This document shows positions 33,812 to 42,713 of a stretch of DNA of 64,000 nt, piece by piece; the stretch's first letter is position 1, and every line of letters begins with the position of its first letter. This DNA comes from Mogibacterium diversum. GTDB taxonomy: Bacteria; Bacillota; Clostridia; Peptostreptococcales; Anaerovoracaceae. A program made the translations under genes and the position numbers. The DNA lies in contig NZ_CP027228.1 of NCBI RefSeq assembly GCF_002998925.1, positions 310,001 through 374,000 on the forward strand. Direction: 5' to 3'. Below the pieces are notes generated by a model. It was not told the DNA's origin, did not search any database, and worked only from the letters and a program-made list of their open reading frames with translations.

Positions 33812-34570
33812 ATGAGATTCAAGACACATTATAATATCAGATCGTATGAAGTCGACCTGCATGGCGCGCTTAAACCGATGCAGCTTATGCAGCTTCTTCA
33901 GGAATCTGGTGATAGACAGATGAGAGAAGAGGCGGTAGCATACGATGAGCTATATAACAAAGAGCATAAAGCTTTTGTGGTAAGCCGAATGAGTATTGAA
34001 GTGTTTACGCCAGTTGAAAAGTATTACGACGTTGACGTAGAAACGTGGATTATCCCTGGTAAAGGTGCGAATTTTCCGCGCGGCTATGAAATGTATAAGG
34101 GTGGTCAGTTGGTTGCAAAAGCCATCTGCAACTGGGCTCTCGTTGATACCGTTACGGGAAAGCTTATAGCTAGCAAAGATTATGATATGGGTACCTACTC
34201 TATGGATGAGGCTCCAGAACTCTCGATTCCAAGGAGGTTTAGAATCCCTAAAGAGCTAAAGTTTCAAGAAGTTGAGAGTTCTAAGGTGGCGATGTCGATG
34301 ATAGACATTAATATGCATATGAATAATACTGTATATGCATCTAAGCTGTACGACAATATTGATGATGCAGAAAAGTATTTCATTACATCGATTAATCTTA
34401 GGTACGTTCACGAAGCGCCGCTGGGCAGCGAGTTTAAGGTTTATCGCAGCGATGCTGTGGATCCTGGCGAAATGGATTATAGGGCGGAAAAGCTAATATA
34501 TTTTTATACAGAAGCAGATGGAATGTTAAATCTTGAGGCAGCTGTGGGACTTAAAAAAGTGACTATCTAA
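33812..34570 (+). CDS. Acyl-ACP thioesterase
   Basis: The 252-aa protein has two hotdog halves: RFKTHYNIRSYEVDLHGALKPMQLMQLLQESGDRQM at the start, FVVSRMSIEVFTPVEKYYDVDVETW, RGYEMYKGGQLVAKAICNWALVDTVTGK, and the second half MIDINMHMNNTVYASKLYDNI with the conserved D-x-N-x-H-x-N-N motif that supplies the catalytic Asn and His. It should release free fatty acids from acyl-ACP, as in other Clostridia. GGGGA precedes ATG 33812. It may be co-transcribed with the SDR-like gene. Confidence 0.92.
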   Translation: MRFKTHYNIRSYEVDLHGALKPMQLMQLLQESGDRQMREEAVAYDELYNKEHKAFVVSRMSIEVFTPVEKYYDVDVETWIIPGKGANFPRGYEMYKGGQLVAKAICNWALVDTVTGKLIASKDYDMGTYSMDEAPELSIPRRFRIPKELKFQEVESSKVAMSMIDINMHMNNTVYASKLYDNIDDAEKYFITSINLRYVHEAPLGSEFKVYRSDAVDPGEMDYRAEKLIYFYTEADGMLNLEAAVGLKKVTI

Positions 34571-34617
34571 AATTGTATCTTTGCTCACTTGATGAATTAT
34601 TAAATGAATTTATGATG

Positions 34618-34649
34618 GAAGACTGGACTTTGAACAGTCTTCTTTTTTT
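34618..34649 (+). terminator. Terminator after the thioesterase
   Basis: GAAGACTG and CAGTCTTC pair around GACTTTGAA, then TTTTTTT. It isolates the division cluster that follows. Confidence 0.9.
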
Positions 34650-34702
34650 ATGAAAAAAATCAGCGAAATTACTGAAAAATACATAAAAATACCAATAAAG
34701 TG

Positions 34703-34740
34703 TTGAATTGTGGAGAGAAGTGGTTTAAAATGGAGGAGCA
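34703..34740 (+). promoter_or_regulatory. mraZ promoter overlapped by MraZ-type operator repeats
   Basis: TTGAAT (34703-34708) and TAAAAT (34726-34731) with a 17-base spacer form the promoter. Three TGG repeats fall exactly ten bases apart (34711, 34721, 34731: TGGAGAGAAG, TGGTTTAAAA, TGGAGGAGCA), the periodic arrangement bound by MraZ. Autorepression of the cluster by MraZ is known in other bacteria; here it is inferred. Confidence 0.75.
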
Positions 34741-34779
34741 AGTATAAAAAAATAGAATTTGTGTGCAAAGAGGGAAGAT

Positions 34780-35211
34780 ATGTTTACCGGGACTTATGAA
34801 AATTCAATAGACAGCAAGAACCGGTTAATCATTCCGGCAAAGTACAGAAACCAGCTCGGCGGGGAGTGCGTTCTATCAAGAGGGTATGACCGCTGTATCT
34901 ACATCTACACGATGGAAGATTGGGGGCTGTTAGTAGAAAAATTAAAGGAACTTAGGCAGTCAGACCCAGCTATACGAGAGTTTATAAGGAAGCTATTTTC
35001 GCAGGCGAGTGAATGCAAACTGGATTCGCAGGGACGCGTGATAGTACCTGCGAACCTCAAGAGTTACGCAAGGATAGATAAAGATTTGGTAACCCTTGGT
35101 GCGATGGACAAGATAGAGGTTTGGAGCAAGGAAATCTTCAATGAAAATGAGGATGACAATCCTATGGATGACGAAGATTTCATAGCGAAATTAGCTGAGT
35201 ATGGGCTTTAG
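34780..35211 (+). CDS. mraZ: MraZ transcriptional regulator of the division cluster
   Basis: The 143-aa protein contains the two AbrB-like MraZ repeats: FTGTYENSIDSKNRLIIPAKYR and, in the second half, ASECKLDSQGRVIVPANLKSYA. MraZ forms rings that bind TGG repeats upstream of its own gene and represses the cluster. Such repeats are seen just upstream. ATG 34780 has AGAGGGA before it; an upstream in-frame ATG (34759) lacks a site. The stop overlaps the ribosome-binding site of rsmH. Confidence 0.95.
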   Translation: MFTGTYENSIDSKNRLIIPAKYRNQLGGECVLSRGYDRCIYIYTMEDWGLLVEKLKELRQSDPAIREFIRKLFSQASECKLDSQGRVIVPANLKSYARIDKDLVTLGAMDKIEVWSKEIFNENEDDNPMDDEDFIAKLAEYGL

Positions 35212-35216
35212 GAGAG

Positions 35217-36149
35217 ATGATGACGTTTGAACATGTGCCAGTTTTATTCAATGAAGTTATCGATTCGCTCAATATAAAGGCGAATGGGACTTATATGGAC
35301 GGCACGGTCGGAGGAGCTGGTCATTCTTCAGGAATTTGCGAGAGACTCAGTGATGATGGACACCTGGTGGCGGTTGACAGAGACAGTATTGCGCTCGAAA
35401 CTGCGATGGAGAGGCTGAGTAAGTTCAGTTGTAAGAAGACGTTCATTCATGCAAATTACAGTGATGTCGACAAGATAAGAACTGAAATTGGTAAAGTTGA
35501 TGGAATACTTTTGGATTTAGGCGTTTCCTCTTATCAACTGGATACAGCAGAGCGAGGGTTTTCGTACATGCACGATGCCCCTATGGATATGCGTATGAAT
35601 GAAGACGATATGTTCACAGCAGCGACTGTTGTAAATGAATATTCAGAAGCTGAGCTTTTTCGAATTATCAAGGAGTACGGCGAAGAGCGCTGGGCGTCAC
35701 GTATAGCTAAGTTCATAGTTAAGGCGAGAGATGAAAAATATATAGAGACCACGGGACAACTGGTAGATATTATAAAGGCTGCTATTCCAGCCTCAGCAAG
35801 ACGAACAGGACCTCATCCGGCAAAGAGAACATTTCAAGCGATAAGGATAGAGGTAAATGGAGAGCTAGAACATCTAAAGCTAGCGATGGAGAAGCTTCCT
35901 GAGTTGTTAGCACCTGGCGGAAGAATGTCTGTTATAACATTTCATTCGCTAGAGGACAGAATAGTAAAGGATGCATTTAATAAGAGAGTGAATCCATGTA
36001 CCTGTCCGCCAGAGCTACCTGTGTGTGTATGCGGTAAAGTGGCAGATGTAAGAAAGGTTACGAGAAAGCCATTAGTAGCAAGCGAACAAGAGCTGGAGTC
36101 GAATCCGAGAGCAAGAAGCGCTAAGCTAAGAGTTATTGAAAAAATTTAA
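35217..36149 (+). CDS. rsmH: 16S rRNA (cytosine-1402-N4)-methyltransferase
   Basis: RsmH methylates C1402 of 16S rRNA. The 310-aa protein has HVPVLFNEVIDSLNIK, the SAM motif DGTVGGAGHS, GILLDLGVSSYQLD, FSYMHDAPMDMRM, AIRIEVNGEL and the C-terminal ISFHSLEDRIVK-like segment. Two ATGs in tandem (35217, 35220) follow GGAGAG; the second has better spacing. It overlaps nothing but sits five bases after the mraZ stop. Confidence 0.97.
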   Translation: MMTFEHVPVLFNEVIDSLNIKANGTYMDGTVGGAGHSSGICERLSDDGHLVAVDRDSIALETAMERLSKFSCKKTFIHANYSDVDKIRTEIGKVDGILLDLGVSSYQLDTAERGFSYMHDAPMDMRMNEDDMFTAATVVNEYSEAELFRIIKEYGEERWASRIAKFIVKARDEKYIETTGQLVDIIKAAIPASARRTGPHPAKRTFQAIRIEVNGELEHLKLAMEKLPELLAPGGRMSVITFHSLEDRIVKDAFNKRVNPCTCPPELPVCVCGKVADVRKVTRKPLVASEQELESNPRARSAKLRVIEKI

Positions 36150-36176
36150 GGGTATTCAGTAAGGGAGAAGAAGGAA

Positions 36177-36590
36177 ATGCAGGTTGCGACTAACGTAGCA
36201 GGGACAATGAATGGTGGAGCTCGCGTTGAAAGAAGGAGCTATAGCAATATCAATCGTAACACAAGAGCAAAGCAGAATTCGAGGATGCTTGCTGTAGTTA
36301 TTATTGCGGGGATCATGTGTCTCATGATGGTGGTTATGTCCGCATTTGCGGCAAATCTCAATCAAGAGAACAACCAGCTTCAGAAGAAAAACGACTATAT
36401 CCAAGCAGAGGTTGATTCACTAAACACGAAGATAAACGATGCAAGCAATATTAATAAAATTGAGAAGACTGCAACTGAGAAATTCGGAATGGTACATTCT
36501 GAGTCGCAGAATTGTATAACTATTGGAGACTCAAAATCTTCTAGCAAGACAAACCTAGCATCGGCAATCAAGGATGAAGCTTATGAATAA
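36177..36590 (+). CDS. ftsL: FtsL-like cell division protein
   Basis: The 137-aa protein has the FtsL/DivIC layout: a basic cytoplasmic N-terminus, one membrane helix (MLAVVIIAGIMCLMMVVMSAFA, residues 37-58), a coiled coil (about 60-90, NQENNQLQKKNDYIQAEVDSL) and the typical IEKTATEKFGMV segment. FtsL joins FtsQ/DivIB and DivIC in the septal complex. Identity relies on position between rsmH and the PBP as well as layout. GAAGGAA precedes the ATG. A terminator follows, unusual for this operon. Confidence 0.87.
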   Translation: MQVATNVAGTMNGGARVERRSYSNINRNTRAKQNSRMLAVVIIAGIMCLMMVVMSAFAANLNQENNQLQKKNDYIQAEVDSLNTKINDASNINKIEKTATEKFGMVHSESQNCITIGDSKSSSKTNLASAIKDEAYE

Positions 36591-36611
36591 ATAGTTCATA
36601 TTGATTATAAT

Positions 36612-36645
36612 GCCACTGATCCTAAATTGGATCGGTGGCTTTTTT
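36612..36645 (+). terminator. Terminator inside the division cluster, after ftsL
   Basis: GCCACTGATCC and GGATCGGTGGC pair over 11 bases around TAAATT, then TTTTTT. A TGGTATATAAT extended -10 (36691-36696) lies downstream, so the PBP gene likely has its own promoter. Confidence 0.92.
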
Positions 36646-36743
36646 CAAATATATGTACAGTAAATATACAAAAAACGACTAGATATGGTATATAATGTAA
36701 ATTGTAGTGTTGCGGATAATTAGAAAGTAATTAGGAGAATTTG

Positions 36744-38828
36744 ATGGCTAAGTTCCACAATCCTTTAGATAAAAAGAATAAGAAGGCTTCAGGTAAAGGC
36801 AAGGTGACCAGAACAACTACCAATACCGCTAATCGCAAGGCTGTAAGTACCGCGGTGACTGCTGAAAATAAAAGCAGACTTGGTTTTGGGTTTCTAGCAA
36901 TCGTAGTATGCTTTACGATTCTTATATTTCGTCTAGCGTTTTGGCAGGTTATTAAGGCTGATGATTTAAATGCAAAGGCTGCTGAAATGCAGAAGATAGA
37001 TACAGAACTTGATCCCGTAAGAGGTAATATTTATGACAGGAATAAAAAAGTTCTAGCTCAGACAGTCACAAAGTATGAACTTTATGGCTATTCGCTTAAC
37101 CTATACAAGAAAAAGGGTTTGGATAGTTCTGCGAAAGAGAAGAATCTACGCGATTTATCTAAGCTATCTGGTGATAGCCGTAAGGAGATGAAGAAAAAGC
37201 TTTCAGGCAAAGACAATCTAGTTTTGCTTGCAAAAGGGCTTGATCAAAGTCAAGTCAACAAGGCTCAGAAAGAGTGGGGAGATGATATTGTAGTAAAGAC
37301 AAAGGTTACTAGATCATATCCTAATGGTACATTTGCATCTACACTCCTTGGGTCAGTAGACAGTAAAAATACTGGACTTAACGGTCTAGAATACCAATAT
37401 AACGAGAAACTTGCCGGAATCAAAGGGCGAGTGGTTAGAACGACTGATATATATGGCAATGCACTTTCTGTAGGTAGTAGCAAATATTATTCTCCTCAGA
37501 ATGGTGATAGCCTTGTGACGTCGATAGATGAAGTAATTCAGCACTATGTTGAAGACGCACTCGCTGAGGGCATGGATGACACTGGAGCAGAGTCAATTAC
37601 ATGCATAGTTATGGACCCGCGTACAGGAGACATACTAGCTATGGCAAGTACTCCAAGCTATGATCCTAACAACCCATACACTCCGTCAGGTGATGAAGCG
37701 AAGAAGTTTAAATCTCTCAGTACTAAGGAGAAGAGTGCGTACCTTAGTAGAATGTGGACCAATCCAGCTGTAAGTGGGCTTTATGAGCCTGGATCGACAT
37801 TTAAGCTAATAACATCTTCGTCCGCTATCGAATCTGGAACTACAACCGATTCGTCTAGATACAACTGTCCTGGATATATCAATGTGGATGGAACAAAGCT
37901 GAATTGCTGGAGTCCAGTTCCACACGGAACTCAGAATATCACTGAAGCAGTTGGAAATTCATGCAACCCTGCACTAGCTAGAGTTGCCCTTGATATGGGA
38001 AAGATTAACTTCTACAAGTACATAGATATCTTCGGATTTACTCAGAAGACGAGAGTGGATTTACCTGGAGAAGCTGACCCAATAATTAAGAATAAGAATA
38101 ATGTGAGCAACGTTGACCTTGCCACAATGGGATATGGACAGGGAATAGCTATTTCTCCAATCCAGCTGATGACTGCTATAAATTCACTTGGTAATGACGG
38201 GATAATGATGCAACCTAAAGTAGTAAAGGAAATCATAGGTCCTGATGGCAAGGTTAAGAAAGTAATTAAGAATAGACGTCTAAGACAGACAGTTTCTAAG
38301 TCAACTGCCGATAAGATGCGTTCTATCATGGAGTACTACGTATCGGATGGTGGCGGTACAAGCGCCTATCTGGCTGGATATAGGATCGGAGGTAAGACGG
38401 GTACTGCAAATATCGCTGAGAATTCAGGATACTCTGAACAGACCATAGCTTCGTTTATCGCTATGGCACCGATGGACGATCCACAGGTATCAATTCTCGT
38501 TATGGTAACGAGACCTAAGAAGAGTATTTACGGTGCAGCCAATGCCGGTCCTATAGTCAAGAAAATTCTCGAAAAGACACTTGTATACAAGGGTATAGAG
38601 CGTAAATATTCAAAGAGTGAGGAGAGTGCCCTAGCCAAAGCAGAGATTTCTGTGCCCGATGTTAAAGGTCTTAATAGCAGTGAGGCGATAAGCAAGATTA
38701 CTGCTGCAGGTCTCAAGGCTAAAAAGATGCCAGAAGGAACTGGCGATTCATTTGTTGTAATCGATCAGTATCCTAAGAAAGGCGATAAGATTGCTAAAGG
38801 CGGTACGGTATATATTTATAGTAAATAA
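36744..38828 (+). CDS. Class B penicillin-binding protein (FtsI/PBP2/SpoVD type) with PASTA domain
   Basis: This transpeptidase cross-links septal peptidoglycan. The 694-aa protein has a short cytoplasmic N-terminus, a membrane anchor (LGFGFLAIVVCFTILIFRLAFWQV), a PBP dimerisation domain (RGNIYDRNKKVLAQT) and a transpeptidase domain with Ser351-Thr-Phe-Lys354 (EPGSTFKL), SCN in VGNSCNPALAR, and Lys551-Thr-Gly553 (GGKTGTAN). One PASTA domain (about residues 632-694) ends the protein, as in SpoVD-like PBPs. ATG 36744 follows GGAG with seven-base spacing. No sporulation is implied; in this position it is the septal PBP. Confidence 0.94.
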   Translation: MAKFHNPLDKKNKKASGKGKVTRTTTNTANRKAVSTAVTAENKSRLGFGFLAIVVCFTILIFRLAFWQVIKADDLNAKAAEMQKIDTELDPVRGNIYDRNKKVLAQTVTKYELYGYSLNLYKKKGLDSSAKEKNLRDLSKLSGDSRKEMKKKLSGKDNLVLLAKGLDQSQVNKAQKEWGDDIVVKTKVTRSYPNGTFASTLLGSVDSKNTGLNGLEYQYNEKLAGIKGRVVRTTDIYGNALSVGSSKYYSPQNGDSLVTSIDEVIQHYVEDALAEGMDDTGAESITCIVMDPRTGDILAMASTPSYDPNNPYTPSGDEAKKFKSLSTKEKSAYLSRMWTNPAVSGLYEPGSTFKLITSSSAIESGTTTDSSRYNCPGYINVDGTKLNCWSPVPHGTQNITEAVGNSCNPALARVALDMGKINFYKYIDIFGFTQKTRVDLPGEADPIIKNKNNVSNVDLATMGYGQGIAISPIQLMTAINSLGNDGIMMQPKVVKEIIGPDGKVKKVIKNRRLRQTVSKSTADKMRSIMEYYVSDGGGTSAYLAGYRIGGKTGTANIAENSGYSEQTIASFIAMAPMDDPQVSILVMVTRPKKSIYGAANAGPIVKKILEKTLVYKGIERKYSKSEESALAKAEISVPDVKGLNSSEAISKITAAGLKAKKMPEGTGDSFVVIDQYPKKGDKIAKGGTVYIYSK

Positions 38829-38843
38829 TTAAGGACTAGTTTA

Positions 38844-40283
38844 ATGAAGAAAACAGGAATTAAATATATTCTTGAATCAATGCATGGTGCAAAGCTTATA
38901 TCTGACACAGGGTCGAAAGAGATCACTAGTGTTGCTATCGATTCAAGACAGGTGAAATCAGGAACACTGTTTTTCGCTGTTATAGGTGAGAGAAATGATG
39001 GTCATGATTTCCTACCAGCAGTTAAGGAAAGCGGATGTCTTGCAGCGGTGGTATCCAATCCCGATTGGGCTAAAAAGATTTCAGAAACCGGTGATATGAC
39101 GGTAATCCTAGTGAATAATACCAGAGATGCGCTCATGCAGCTTGCAAAACAGTATATGGCAGACTGGAAGGATTTAATCAAAGTTGCCGTTACAGGCAGT
39201 GTTGGAAAGACGAGTACGAAAGATTTTCTAGGAGCAGTTCTTTCGGCAAAGTACAAGACCGGGAAGACTCCAGGCAATCTTAACAGCGATTATGGAGTGC
39301 CACTAACAGTGTTTGGATTCGAAGATGATATTGAAGCTGCTGTTATCGAAATGGGAGCTGGAGAATCTGTACACATCAGCGAACTTGCTGATATTGTTAG
39401 GCCGCAGATAGGTGTGGTAACAAATGTGGGGACTTCGCACCTAGAAGTGTTCGGAACGCGTGAGAACTTGTCGATTGAAAAGCTAGGTATCACGAAATAT
39501 TTCAATGACAAAGAAACTGTTATTGTTAATTCAGATTGTGACATGCTTACTAGACAGAAAGTCAGCAAAATAGTGCCTTCTGACACGGAAATCCTAACAG
39601 TAGGAAGTAAAGATGACGATAATTTTATATTCCGCGATATTAAAGACGGTGGGATAGATGGCGTTAGTTGTATATTAGATGTTCAAACAGGTGATGAGGA
39701 TTACGACGGAACATTCGAACTCACCATACCAGTAGTTGGGTCACATAATCTCGGTAATGCCGCACTTGCAGTCGCTGCGGGTACCAGGCTTGATATTAAA
39801 CCGAAAGATGCGATTTTGGCTTTGGCTAACACACATTTTTCATCAGGGCGCCTTGAGATTGATAGACGTGATAATCTAACGATTATTAACGACGCATACA
39901 ATGCTAGTCCGGAATCTATGAAAGCAGGTATCAAGATGCTTATGGCATCTAAAGCAGAAAGGCATGTGGCGATACTTGGTGCCATGTTTGAACTTGGTGA
40001 TGATTCGGTAGAACTCCATAGAAGCGTGGGAACATACGCTGTAGATGTTGGCCTAGAGTTACTAATAACAATTGGATCAAATGCTGAGGCGATTGCTAGC
40101 GCAGCGGAAGACGCATTTATAGGTGCTGAGCATAATATAGCTAGTAGGACGAGAGTGATCTCGTACAAAGATAAAAATGAGGCGATTAAGGACCTTAACG
40201 CAATACTTCATAAAGGTGATTTAATTTTAGTAAAGGCATCCCGCGGTATGAAGTTAGAAGAAGTTATTTCAGCTATTATTTAG
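38844..40283 (+). CDS. murF: UDP-MurNAc-tripeptide-D-Ala-D-Ala ligase
   Basis: MurF adds D-Ala-D-Ala to UDP-MurNAc-tripeptide in the cytoplasm. The 479-aa protein has the Mur-ligase P-loop VAVTGSVGKTSTKDFLGA, GNLNSDYGVPLTV, VIEMGAGESVHISELADIVRP, GSHNLGNAALAVA and NDAYNASPESMKAG. These match MurF rather than MurE. AAGGA precedes the ATG, 15 bp after the PBP. murE, normally next to murF, is absent here. Confidence 0.95.
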   Translation: MKKTGIKYILESMHGAKLISDTGSKEITSVAIDSRQVKSGTLFFAVIGERNDGHDFLPAVKESGCLAAVVSNPDWAKKISETGDMTVILVNNTRDALMQLAKQYMADWKDLIKVAVTGSVGKTSTKDFLGAVLSAKYKTGKTPGNLNSDYGVPLTVFGFEDDIEAAVIEMGAGESVHISELADIVRPQIGVVTNVGTSHLEVFGTRENLSIEKLGITKYFNDKETVIVNSDCDMLTRQKVSKIVPSDTEILTVGSKDDDNFIFRDIKDGGIDGVSCILDVQTGDEDYDGTFELTIPVVGSHNLGNAALAVAAGTRLDIKPKDAILALANTHFSSGRLEIDRRDNLTIINDAYNASPESMKAGIKMLMASKAERHVAILGAMFELGDDSVELHRSVGTYAVDVGLELLITIGSNAEAIASAAEDAFIGAEHNIASRTRVISYKDKNEAIKDLNAILHKGDLILVKASRGMKLEEVISAII

Positions 40284-40297
40284 CAAGGAAGAGGTAG

Positions 40298-41263
40298 ATG
40301 AATATTTCACTTGTAGTTGTTTTTATAGTATCATTGCTCATTTCGACGGTGGGGACCAAACTTCTGATTCCATTTCTTAAGCAGAAGCAGTTTGGCCAAT
40401 TCATTCGAGAAGAAGGACCGGAGGCACACAAAAAAAAGGCTGGGACACCAACTATGGGTGGTGTCATGATAGTTCTTGGAATTGCTGCCGGGCTTGCTAC
40501 CGGGATAGTCACTAACGGAGATGCAGCTGACACCTTTGCAATAATCCTTACTATGCTTGTATTTGGTGCTATAGGGTTTCTTGATGACTTTGAGAAAATT
40601 GCCAAGAAGAATAATCTAGGACTAACAGCAAAGCAGAAGATATTGCTGCAAGTATTGCTTAGCCTTGGGATAGGGCTATACATGATACTTGGTGGCAATG
40701 GTACGGATGTGCTAATCCCGTTTGTCAATATATATGTGAATTTCGGATTGCTTTTCATGCCTTTCGTAATTTTGACAGAAGTCGCTATGTCAAACGGAGT
40801 TAATCTGTCCGATGGACTTGATGGTCTCGCGTCTTCAGTAACGCTTGTTGTAGCAATCCTTTTTGCATTAGTAGGGTACACTCACGATGTATATATACTA
40901 ACGGTCAGTGGACTAGCTATTGCAGGCTCTCTGATTGGTTTCTTATTTTTCAATAAGTACCCAGCTAAGATATTCATGGGCGACACAGGCTCAATGGCTC
41001 TAGGAGGTGTCCTTTCTGCAATTGCAATAGTAAGTAAGACTGAATTCCTACTTCCTGTTGCAGGAATAATATATGTAGTGGAATCTCTTTCAGTTATTAT
41101 TCAGGTAGTATACTTTCGTAAGACTGGTGGTAAGAGGTTCTTTCGCATGGCACCGATTCACCACCATTTTGAACTCGGTGGTATGAAAGAGTACAACGTA
41201 GTAAAACTATTTACACTCGTAACGATATGCTCGAGTGTAATTGCATATTTCTCAGTTGCTTAG
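40298..41263 (+). CDS. mraY: Phospho-N-acetylmuramoyl-pentapeptide transferase
   Basis: MraY links phospho-MurNAc-pentapeptide to undecaprenyl phosphate, forming lipid I. The 321-aa membrane protein has the catalytic blocks KKKAGTPTMGGVMI, GFLDDFEKI, SNGVNLSDGLDGLASS and FMGDTGSMALGG, and APIHHHFELGGMKEYNVV at the C-terminus. About ten membrane helices are visible. Length is normal. It is 14 bp after murF; the murD start follows 19 bp after its stop. Confidence 0.97.
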   Translation: MNISLVVVFIVSLLISTVGTKLLIPFLKQKQFGQFIREEGPEAHKKKAGTPTMGGVMIVLGIAAGLATGIVTNGDAADTFAIILTMLVFGAIGFLDDFEKIAKKNNLGLTAKQKILLQVLLSLGIGLYMILGGNGTDVLIPFVNIYVNFGLLFMPFVILTEVAMSNGVNLSDGLDGLASSVTLVVAILFALVGYTHDVYILTVSGLAIAGSLIGFLFFNKYPAKIFMGDTGSMALGGVLSAIAIVSKTEFLLPVAGIIYVVESLSVIIQVVYFRKTGGKRFFRMAPIHHHFELGGMKEYNVVKLFTLVTICSSVIAYFSVA

Positions 41264-41282
41264 AACTGGTGAGGAGTGGATT

Positions 41283-42671
41283 ATGAGTTATACAGTTGAT
41301 GAATACAGAAGAGAAGTCTCCGATAAAAAAATCCTTGTTGTAGGTATGGGTCGCTCTGGGATGGCGGCTGTAAAAGAGCTCCATGCTCTTGGCTCGACAG
41401 TAACAGCACAGGACATCAATACAGTAGAAAAGATAGACCCTAAATTCATAACATTCCTAGATAGAGAGGGTATAGAATATTATTTTGGATCAACGCCAGA
41501 GCATATGGGCAGTTTTGACATCGTCGTGCTTAGTCCGGGGGTGAATCCTAATCTTTCATTCCTTAATGATGGAAGAAACCATGGGGTAGAAGTAATTGGC
41601 GAACTAGAGATGGCATATAGACTATCTTATGGTAAGTTTGTAGCGATTACCGGAACTAATGGTAAGACGACGACTACAAGTTTGGTAGGTAAAATTTTTG
41701 AGGAGTCCGGCAGGAAGTACACTGTAGTTGGCAATATAGGTGTTGCTACTATTTCAAAGGTGCAGGATTCAACGGATGATGAATGGATGATAACCGAGGC
41801 TAGCAGTTTTCAACTTGAAACAGTTTCAAGGTTCAAGCCTGTAGTATCCGCAATACTTAACTTTACTCCGGATCACCTTAATAGACACGGTAGTATGGAA
41901 GCTTATGGTGCTTGTAAGGCGGCGATAGGCAAGAACCAGACTTCTGACGACTACATGGTTATAAACTATGATGATAAGGCATGTCTTGCTCTTGGCGATA
42001 ATACGAAGGCTAGGCTAGTACCGTTTAGCAGGATTGAAGAGCTTGAATTTGGGGCCTATATAGACGATGGCTATATAGTAATCAGAGATGAAAGTGGAAT
42101 AGTTCATCAAATTTGTAGTAAGGATGAGCTAAAAATAATCGGTAACCACAACCTAGAGAATGCTCTTGCTGCAGCTGCAATTTCGTTTTTTGCCGGTATC
42201 GATACCGCTGTCATCGCTGATGCACTTAAGAAGTTCCCTGGCGTTGAACATAGAATAGAATACTGCGGTATTGTCGATGGGGTGAAGTTTTATAATGATT
42301 CAAAGGGAACGAATGTCGATGCTTCAATAATTGCTTTAAAGGCCTTGGAGAGGGATATCGTCTTGATTGCAGGAGGAGATGGAAAAGCACAAGACTTTAC
42401 GGAGCTCGGCGAAAACCTGCTTGGTCGTGTAAAAGCGCTTGTTTTACTAGGAAGAGATGCAAAAGATATCGAGAAGGCAGCTAGGGCCGCTGGATTCTCA
42501 AATATCTACCATGAAAACGATATGAATGATTGTGTAAAGAGAGCGCATAAACTCTCTGAATCAGGCGACAAAGTGTTATTATCACCTGCTTGCGCAAGTT
42601 GGGATATGTACGATAATTATGAGCAACGGGGTGACCATTTTAAAAACTGTGTAAATCAACTGCTAAGATAG
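41283..42671 (+). CDS. murD: UDP-MurNAc-L-alanine:D-glutamate ligase
   Basis: MurD adds D-glutamate to UDP-MurNAc-L-Ala. The 462-aa protein has KILVVGMGRSGMAAVKEL (UDP-binding domain), VLSPGVNP, the P-loop FVAITGTNGKTTTTSLVG, SSFQLETVSRF, LNFTPDHLNRHGSMEAYGACKA, GVEHRIEYCG and SPACASWDMYDNYEQRGDHF, all MurD signatures. ATG 41283 follows GAGGAG with good spacing; an ATG upstream (41241) overlaps mraY. Order mraY-murD-ftsW-murG is standard. Confidence 0.97.
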   Translation: MSYTVDEYRREVSDKKILVVGMGRSGMAAVKELHALGSTVTAQDINTVEKIDPKFITFLDREGIEYYFGSTPEHMGSFDIVVLSPGVNPNLSFLNDGRNHGVEVIGELEMAYRLSYGKFVAITGTNGKTTTTSLVGKIFEESGRKYTVVGNIGVATISKVQDSTDDEWMITEASSFQLETVSRFKPVVSAILNFTPDHLNRHGSMEAYGACKAAIGKNQTSDDYMVINYDDKACLALGDNTKARLVPFSRIEELEFGAYIDDGYIVIRDESGIVHQICSKDELKIIGNHNLENALAAAAISFFAGIDTAVIADALKKFPGVEHRIEYCGIVDGVKFYNDSKGTNVDASIIALKALERDIVLIAGGDGKAQDFTELGENLLGRVKALVLLGRDAKDIEKAARAAGFSNIYHENDMNDCVKRAHKLSESGDKVLLSPACASWDMYDNYEQRGDHFKNCVNQLLR

Positions 42672-42713
42672 TAGTTAGTGTTCATTAGAGTTTGGGATAG
42701 AGGGAAGCCAAAA

